17,087 bases of DNA from JALYJZ01 sp964476895. Lineage in GTDB: Bacteria; Patescibacteriota; SICC01. The notes beneath the pieces are model-generated. The model was not told the origin of the DNA and searched no databases. It was given only the letters and a program-made list of their open reading frames with translations. The position numbers and the translations under genes are program-made. Shown here piece by piece: positions 12,935-17,087 of the stretch (the stretch's first letter is position 1; each line of letters opens with the position of its first letter). Location: assembly GCA_964476895.1 (NCBI GenBank), contig CAYZCS010000017.1:1-17087 (forward strand), given 5' to 3'.

Positions 12935-14515
12935 TCATGTCAGGAAAGGCCCTTCCGACCGTTCCAGCAAGCTATACCCGGTCATCGCTTCCGGCTTGGG
13001 GATATTCAGCAGGTCGAGCACCGTCGGCGCCACGTCCGCCAGCATGCCGGAAGGCAGGCTCCCGTCCATGATCGAACGGTCCTGGCCGGAAAGCGCCAGA
13101 TCGTCGGCACTGACCAGGATCATCGGTACCGGATTGTTCGAGTGGTCGACGTTGCTGACCCCGGTCCGGGCGCTGGTCATCTGCTCGGCGTTGCCGTGGT
13201 CGGCGGTGATCAGCACCGTGACCCCCTGTTCTTCGCACGTTTGGATGACCTTGCCAATCTCCACGTCCAGCGCCTCGGCGGCCCGGACGGCGGCTTCGAA
13301 GTTCCCGGTATGACCGACCATGTCGAGGTTCGCGTAGTTAGCGACGTACAGGTCGGCGGCCTTGCCCGTGATCGCCGCGACCAACTTCTCGGTCACTTGG
13401 GACGCCGCCATCTCCGGTTGCTCGTCGTAGCCACGCACTTCGGGCGAGGGAACCTTCTCATCCCGTTCGCCGGTGAACGGCTGGTCGTGCCCGCCGTTCA
13501 GGAACGTGGTTATGTGCGCGAACTTCTCGCTCTCCGCGACCCGGTACTGACTCAGTCCCGCCTTGGAGACGGTCTCTCCCAACGTATCGGGCAGCTTCTC
13601 CGCGGCGAATGCCGCTTTCACGCTCATGTCGTCGGCGAACGAACTCATCGTCACCAGGTAGAGGTTCTTGAGCGGTTCGCCATGCTCGAACTGGCCGAAG
13701 TACGGCGCCACGAACGCCTTCGCCAACTGCCGGCTGCGTTCCGGCCGGTAATTGAAGAAGATGATCGAGTCGTTGTTGTCGATCGTCGGCGGCTCGCCGA
13801 TCCGGGTCGGCTCGATGTACTCCGTCGGCGTATCCGTGGACCGTGCCTGGGTCAGCACCTCCTTCACGCTGGCAGCCTGCGGCCCCTTCCCGGCCACCAT
13901 CAGGCTGTACGCCCGGGCCGTGTGTTCCCAGCGCTTCTCGCGGTCCATCGCGTAGTACTCGCCGGAGATGGTGGCGACCGTACCGACACCTACCTCGGCG
14001 ATGGTCTTGGCGAGCTGGTCGAGGTACTTGTCCATGCTGTTCTCCATCTGCCCCTCTTTGTCGAGCAGGACGTGGACATAGACGTTCGAGAATCCCTGCT
14101 GCTTGGCGAGTTCCAGCAGTGCCCGGACGTGCTCCAAGCCTTTCGCACCCTCCTCCGGGCTCAACGCCCCGATGAAGTGCAACGAGGAATCGTGCTTCTT
14201 CACGTGCTCGACCGCGTCGATGAACACCTGGTTCTGGAAGAACGAACCGCTGGCGAGCGCCGTGGCGATCGCCGGGACCTCCTGGAAGACGATCCGTCCG
14301 GCGCCGAGGTTGAGGTGGCCGACCTCGGAGTTGCCGGCCTCGCCCCACGGCAGGCCCACGGCGGTCCCGGCCGCTTGGAGGGCCATCGAAGGATAGTCCC
14401 GGAGCAGCCGGTGCATGTTCGGCGTCCGGGCACTGGAGATCGCGTTCCCTTCCGTGATCGGGGAGATTCCCCACCCGTCCAGGACCAGCATCGCGACCGG
14501 ACGTCGCTCAGCCAT
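12935..14515 (-). CDS. iPGM paralogue with an altered substrate site
   Basis: This 526-aa protein aligns along its length with the neighbouring gpmI. The metal and phosphatase site is intact: D13 (VLDGWG), S63 (GNSEVGH), FNYRPERSRQ, ESEKFAH, NLDMVGHTGN, TADHGNAEQM, VDHSNNPVP. The phosphoglycerate-binding domain is not. Without any gap in the alignment, the catalytic His of GVHAH is A124, the Arg-Asp of DGRDT is E154-G155, and the first Arg of GRYYAMDR is E186; only R192 remains. It therefore probably cannot bind phosphoglycerate in the normal way, and may act on another phosphate ester, serve as a phosphatase, or pair with the intact copy. The start is the ATG at 14515 (GGAGG 6 nt upstream), overlapping the enolase stop by 8 nt; the longer upstream frame lies inside enolase. 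Confidence 0.9.
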   Translation of the reverse strand: MAERRPVAMLVLDGWGISPITEGNAISSARTPNMHRLLRDYPSMALQAAGTAVGLPWGEAGNSEVGHLNLGAGRIVFQEVPAIATALASGSFFQNQVFIDAVEHVKKHDSSLHFIGALSPEEGAKGLEHVRALLELAKQQGFSNVYVHVLLDKEGQMENSMDKYLDQLAKTIAEVGVGTVATISGEYYAMDREKRWEHTARAYSLMVAGKGPQAASVKEVLTQARSTDTPTEYIEPTRIGEPPTIDNNDSIIFFNYRPERSRQLAKAFVAPYFGQFEHGEPLKNLYLVTMSSFADDMSVKAAFAAEKLPDTLGETVSKAGLSQYRVAESEKFAHITTFLNGGHDQPFTGERDEKVPSPEVRGYDEQPEMAASQVTEKLVAAITGKAADLYVANYANLDMVGHTGNFEAAVRAAEALDVEIGKVIQTCEEQGVTVLITADHGNAEQMTSARTGVSNVDHSNNPVPMILVSADDLALSGQDRSIMDGSLPSGMLADVAPTVLDLLNIPKPEAMTGYSLLERSEGPFLT

Positions 14516-15785
14516 GTCGCGCCTCCGTGGTAACCAGCGCGTTCCGACCGGGGTAGACGGCCTGGCTGCCGATCGCTTGCTCGATCGCCAGAAGCCGATT
14601 GTACTTCGCCACACGCTCACCGCGTGCCGGGGCGCCGGCCTTGATGAATCCCGTCTCCCAACCGACCGCCAAGTCGGCGATCCAGGCATCCGTCGTCTCA
14701 CGGGAACGATGGCTGGCAATCGCCGCCAGTCCTTGCTCCGCGGCGGCGCGGCGGGCAGCGGCGGCTTCGGTGTACGTCCCCGCCTGGTTGGGCTTCAGGA
14801 TCACGCCGGAAACGCCGGCCTCCATTGCGGCCTTGGTAATGCGCTTGGCATCCGTGACGGTGAGGTCATCGGCCACGACTTGGGTCGCGACCCTGCCCTT
14901 CAGCGCCTTCCAGCCGTCCCAGTCATCTTCGGCATACGGGTCTTCCAGCGAGACCAGGGGGTACCGCTGCGTCAGCGTTTCGTATTCGATCGCCAGCTGT
15001 TCGGCGCTCAAGGTGTGCCCGTCGAAACGGTAGCCGCCGCCCCGGTACAGTTCGGATGCGGCTACGTCGAGCGCGAGCGCGATCTGTTCCCCGGGACGGT
15101 ACCCGGCGCGCTCGATCGCCTGGAGCAAGAGGTCCAGCGCGTCGTGATGGCCGTCCAGTTCCGGCGCGAAACCGCCCTCCAGGCCGACGCCCGTGGACAA
15201 GCCGCGGTCGACGAGGATGTCGTAGAGCGCGCGGTACGTTTCCGCTCCGGCACGAAGCGCCTCGGAAAACGCGTCGAATCCGAGCGGCAGGATCATGAAC
15301 TCCTGGATGGAGAGGCCGTTGTCGGCATGGGCACCGCCATTCAGGACGTTCAGCATCGGGACGGGAAGACCGCGGGGTTCGCCCTCCGCGACGTAACGCC
15401 AGAGCGGCTCCTTCGCGGCCTCCGCCGCGGCCTGGAGCGTCGCCAGGCTCACTGCCAGCAGAGCGTTGGCACCGAGACCCGAACGCTTGGTGCGGTCCAG
15501 TTCCTGCAGGCGGGCGTCAATCGCCGCTTGGTCGCTGGCATCGGCACCGCGGAGCGCCCGTGCGATCTCCACGTTCACGTGGCTCACGGCCTTGCGGACG
15601 CCCTGGCCGTTCCACCGGCGGTCGCCGTCGCGCACCTCCGCGGCCTCATGGGTGCCGCTGGAGGTTCCCGCCGGCACGGAAGCCGTGCCGCTGCCATGGT
15701 CGGTCCCGACGGTCGCCTCGACCGTCGGGATTCCGCGGGAGTCCAGGACCATCCGGGCGGTAATGCCGGTGATCTTCACGTTCAT
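14508..15785 (-). CDS. eno: Enolase, divergent
   Basis: A 425-aa enolase, of normal length, converting 2-phosphoglycerate to phosphoenolpyruvate. Catalytic and metal residues are present: E203 in GLEGGFAP, D240, E281 (SLEDPYAEDDW), D307 (VADDL), K331 (ILKPNQAGT), H359-R360 (SHRS) and K382 (FIKAGA). Several almost invariant neighbours differ: SRGIPT for SRGNPT (I19), LEGG for DEGG (L202), SHRSRET for SHRSGET (R362), and IKAGA for IKTGS. The reading frame is otherwise smooth, so these are substitutions, not sequencing faults. A strong GGAGGA lies 6 nt before the ATG, and the start overlaps the PGI/PMI stop (ATGA). It is followed by the iPGM paralogue with an 8-nt overlap. Enolase identity is sure; full activity is likely. 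Confidence 0.95.
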   Translation of the reverse strand: MNVKITGITARMVLDSRGIPTVEATVGTDHGSGTASVPAGTSSGTHEAAEVRDGDRRWNGQGVRKAVSHVNVEIARALRGADASDQAAIDARLQELDRTKRSGLGANALLAVSLATLQAAAEAAKEPLWRYVAEGEPRGLPVPMLNVLNGGAHADNGLSIQEFMILPLGFDAFSEALRAGAETYRALYDILVDRGLSTGVGLEGGFAPELDGHHDALDLLLQAIERAGYRPGEQIALALDVAASELYRGGGYRFDGHTLSAEQLAIEYETLTQRYPLVSLEDPYAEDDWDGWKALKGRVATQVVADDLTVTDAKRITKAAMEAGVSGVILKPNQAGTYTEAAAARRAAAEQGLAAIASHRSRETTDAWIADLAVGWETGFIKAGAPARGERVAKYNRLLAIEQAIGSQAVYPGRNALVTTEARHG

Positions 15786-16849
15786 AGCGGATCCTCCGCC
15801 AATCGGGCCTTCAGGGAGTCGATCACCTCGTTCGGCGACGGGTCGACGCCGTTCAGCTTCGCCAGCTCACAGCTTGCCAGATCGCCCCAGATGATCGCAG
15901 AAACCTGATGGGCCAGCCGGTTCGGACCGGTCCCCTGGATCGTCACGTGCGGCAGGTTCCGGCGGTCTAGTTGCTCCTTCAGGAATTCAAAGCGGAGGGC
16001 ATGGCGCGGATGCTCCACGTCCGTGCGCAGCAGCACGAACAGCGCCTGCTGCCCCAGGGAATCCGGGTACTCCAGGCCGACGATCCCGTTGTGGTTCTGT
16101 TCGGGAAGCACGTCCCAGGCGGCCGTCTGCTTGGCGTTCTCGGCAAGCTGCCCCTTAAGCCGGCGGCCGGCTTCCGTAAGGAATCCCGCGCTGTAGATGA
16201 CCGGTATCCGGCCATGGAACCGTTCGGCCAGCCCGGCACCGAGATGCCGTTGCGTGGACCGTGCCGTCTCCGCCAGCTCGCGCAGGTGCTCGACGGCCGG
16301 CTTCACCGCTTCCGAACAGTCGGAAGCGAATCCGAGCGTCGCCAGGACCTTCAGCATCAGTCCGAACGTATAGGGGGTCGCCGCGCGGGGCGGGATCGCG
16401 CTGACGTACGTGACGAGCGCCTGCTTGTCCCGCTGGGCGTCATCGGCAAGCGGCCCGCCGGTCGTCACCGCCAGGACCGGCGCCTTGCGCTCCCGGGCCG
16501 CGGCGTAGGCGGAGCGGGTTTCCTCCGTGCTGCCGGAATGGCTTACGCAGATCACCAGCGTCCGCTTGTCTACGTACTCGGGCACGCCATAGTCACGATG
16601 GATCACGTACGGGACCTTGAGCTGGTCCGCCAGGTAATCGCCCGCCAACGCGGCCCCGATTCCCGACCCTCCCATGGCACAGACCACGATCCGTTCGGCG
16701 CGCTTCAGGCGGGGCGGAAGCGTTACCGCCGTTCCGTATCCCGACTCGAACAGTTCGGGCCACGCCAGGACGTGCCCCAGCATGTCTCCCGGATCGACCG
16801 GTGGTTTCTTGGAAGTCATACCCGAATGTGTGTTCGTGTTCGCTCTCAT
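15782..16849 (-). CDS. Bifunctional phosphoglucose/phosphomannose isomerase
   Basis: A 355-aa protein of the archaeal/bacterial PGI/PMI family, which interconverts glucose-6-P or mannose-6-P with fructose-6-P. The first SIS domain has CAMGGSGIGAA (about 58-67) and CVSHSGSTEET (101-111). The second has IPVIYSAGFLTEAGRRLKGQLAENAK and the catalytic-loop motif PEQNHNGIVG, and the C-terminal DPSPNEVIDSLKARL is the usual closing helix. Two starts are possible. I chose the ATG at 16849 because TAATCT lies 7 nt before it, as in the other leaderless genes here; the ATG at 16819 would drop ten residues and has no ribosome site. The extended frame to 16957 overlaps the upstream microprotein and was rejected. 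It overlaps eno by 4 nt. Confidence 0.93.
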   Translation of the reverse strand: MRANTNTHSGMTSKKPPVDPGDMLGHVLAWPELFESGYGTAVTLPPRLKRAERIVVCAMGGSGIGAALAGDYLADQLKVPYVIHRDYGVPEYVDKRTLVICVSHSGSTEETRSAYAAARERKAPVLAVTTGGPLADDAQRDKQALVTYVSAIPPRAATPYTFGLMLKVLATLGFASDCSEAVKPAVEHLRELAETARSTQRHLGAGLAERFHGRIPVIYSAGFLTEAGRRLKGQLAENAKQTAAWDVLPEQNHNGIVGLEYPDSLGQQALFVLLRTDVEHPRHALRFEFLKEQLDRRNLPHVTIQGTGPNRLAHQVSAIIWGDLASCELAKLNGVDPSPNEVIDSLKARLAEDPL

Positions 16850-16856
16850 TCTACCT

Positions 16857-16862
16857 AGATTA
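16857..16862 (-). promoter_or_regulatory. Possible internal -10 box of PGI/PMI
   Basis: TAATCT on the minus strand, 7 nt before the ATG at 16849. It may give the glycolytic genes a start independent of the upstream microprotein promoter. Confidence 0.35.
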
Positions 16863-16883
16863 CGCGCCTGCCGCAGGATGGCG

Positions 16884-17021
16884 TCACGAATGCAGCAGTT
16901 CGCCGTCGTCTTCCTCCTCGACTTCGGAAAGCCGGAGATGGAGGTACGCGACCGCATGGAACACGGCCAGGACCGAGAGCGCGGTCACGAACGGAAGGAC
17001 GATTTGGAGGATGTCGTTCAT
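16884..17021 (-). CDS. 45-aa single-pass membrane microprotein
   Basis: This short gene begins MNDILQIVLPFVTALSVLAV. It has one hydrophobic helix at about 4-27 and an acidic tail (RLSEVEEEDDGELLHS), as in small membrane regulators or assembly factors. No family is recognised. Support comes from codon usage like that of its neighbours, a strong TTGACT-N17-TATGTT promoter just upstream giving a leader of about 27 nt, and its place 34 nt before PGI/PMI on the same strand. An AGGA lies about 16 nt before the ATG, too far to be a good ribosome site. It is probably the first gene of the glycolytic operon. Confidence 0.6.
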   Translation of the reverse strand: MNDILQIVLPFVTALSVLAVFHAVAYLHLRLSEVEEEDDGELLHS

Positions 17022-17054
17022 TTTTTATGCGTTTGTTTCCTGCAAAATTACCAA

Positions 17055-17083
17055 AACATACCATAAAATGAGCCATTAGTCAA
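17055..17083 (-). promoter_or_regulatory. Strong sigma70-type promoter of the glycolytic operon
   Basis: On the minus strand TTGACT (17078-17083), a 17-bp spacer and TATGTT (17055-17060). It is the closest match to consensus in the window. Transcription should start near 17048 and run leftward through the microprotein and the glycolytic genes. The right edge of the window cuts the upstream region. Confidence 0.75.
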
Positions 17084-17087
17084 TGTC

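Noticed and set aside
12701..14533. A 610-aa open frame on the plus strand antisense to both iPGM genes
   Set aside because: It lies opposite genes with complete catalytic motifs, has a low-complexity Arg/His/Val-rich composition, and no recognisable domain. Long antisense frames are expected in GC-rich coding DNA.
14516..14719. Longer N-terminus for the iPGM paralogue
   Set aside because: The extra residues come from a shadow frame inside enolase and do not resemble iPGM. The ATG at 14515 has GGAGG at the right distance and begins at the normal iPGM N-terminus.
1..17087. CRISPR arrays, insertion sequences, prophage or defence genes
   Set aside because: No direct-repeat array, transposase, integrase, attachment site or defence-type protein was found. 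The content is housekeeping plus small orphans.

Overview
The window looks like a GC-rich bacterial chromosome segment. UGA is used as a normal stop codon, a tRNA-Ala gene is present, and genes are tightly packed in short operons. The enzyme set and its flavour suggest a member of the Candidate Phyla Radiation (Patescibacteria): a leucyl-tRNA synthetase carrying a Nudix domain, a bifunctional phosphoglucose/phosphomannose isomerase, divergent enolase and phosphoglycerate mutases, a tiny thioredoxin system, and several orphan small proteins. That placement is an inference from gene content; no phylogenetic marker was searched. Codes using UGA as glycine or tryptophan are excluded, because UGA ends several of the clear genes.

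Layout. (1) 1-2549, minus: leuS, cut by the left edge, with a complete Nudix hydrolase domain inserted in its editing domain. (2) 2627-4653, plus: an orphan 160-aa protein with lower GC, then a thioredoxin-reductase-like flavoprotein without NADPH motifs, coupled to a Nudix hydrolase. (3) 4610-5056, minus: a 148-aa protein resembling DUF6941, whose 3' end overlaps the Nudix gene. (4) 5057-5590: long non-coding stretch with a palindrome and a promoter/hairpin/T-tract unit that may be a small RNA. (5) 5591-6441, plus: tRNA-Ala(GGC) and a divergent cytidylate-kinase-like protein. (6) 6638-7939, minus: an orphan 433-aa membrane protein behind a structured leader. (7) 8145-8339, plus: a 64-aa orphan. 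(8) 8349-9890, minus: small membrane protein, trxA, trxB. (9) 9945-17021, minus: a lower-glycolysis operon read right to left, namely a 45-aa membrane microprotein, PGI/PMI, eno, two tandem iPGM genes, and the CCA-adding enzyme.

How the genes work together. Region 9 supplies isomerisation of hexose phosphates and the 3-PG to 2-PG to PEP steps. One iPGM copy keeps all the catalytic residues I could align. The other keeps its phosphatase site but has lost most of its phosphoglycerate-binding residues. Region 8 is a complete NADPH-thioredoxin system, while the flavoprotein in region 2 probably uses another electron donor. leuS, tRNA-Ala and cca are translation functions.

A recurring regulatory pattern stands out. 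First genes of transcription units have a TAnnnT -10 box only 6-8 nt before the start codon and no Shine-Dalgarno, so they are probably leaderless. Several internal genes have good Shine-Dalgarno sequences or overlap the preceding stop.
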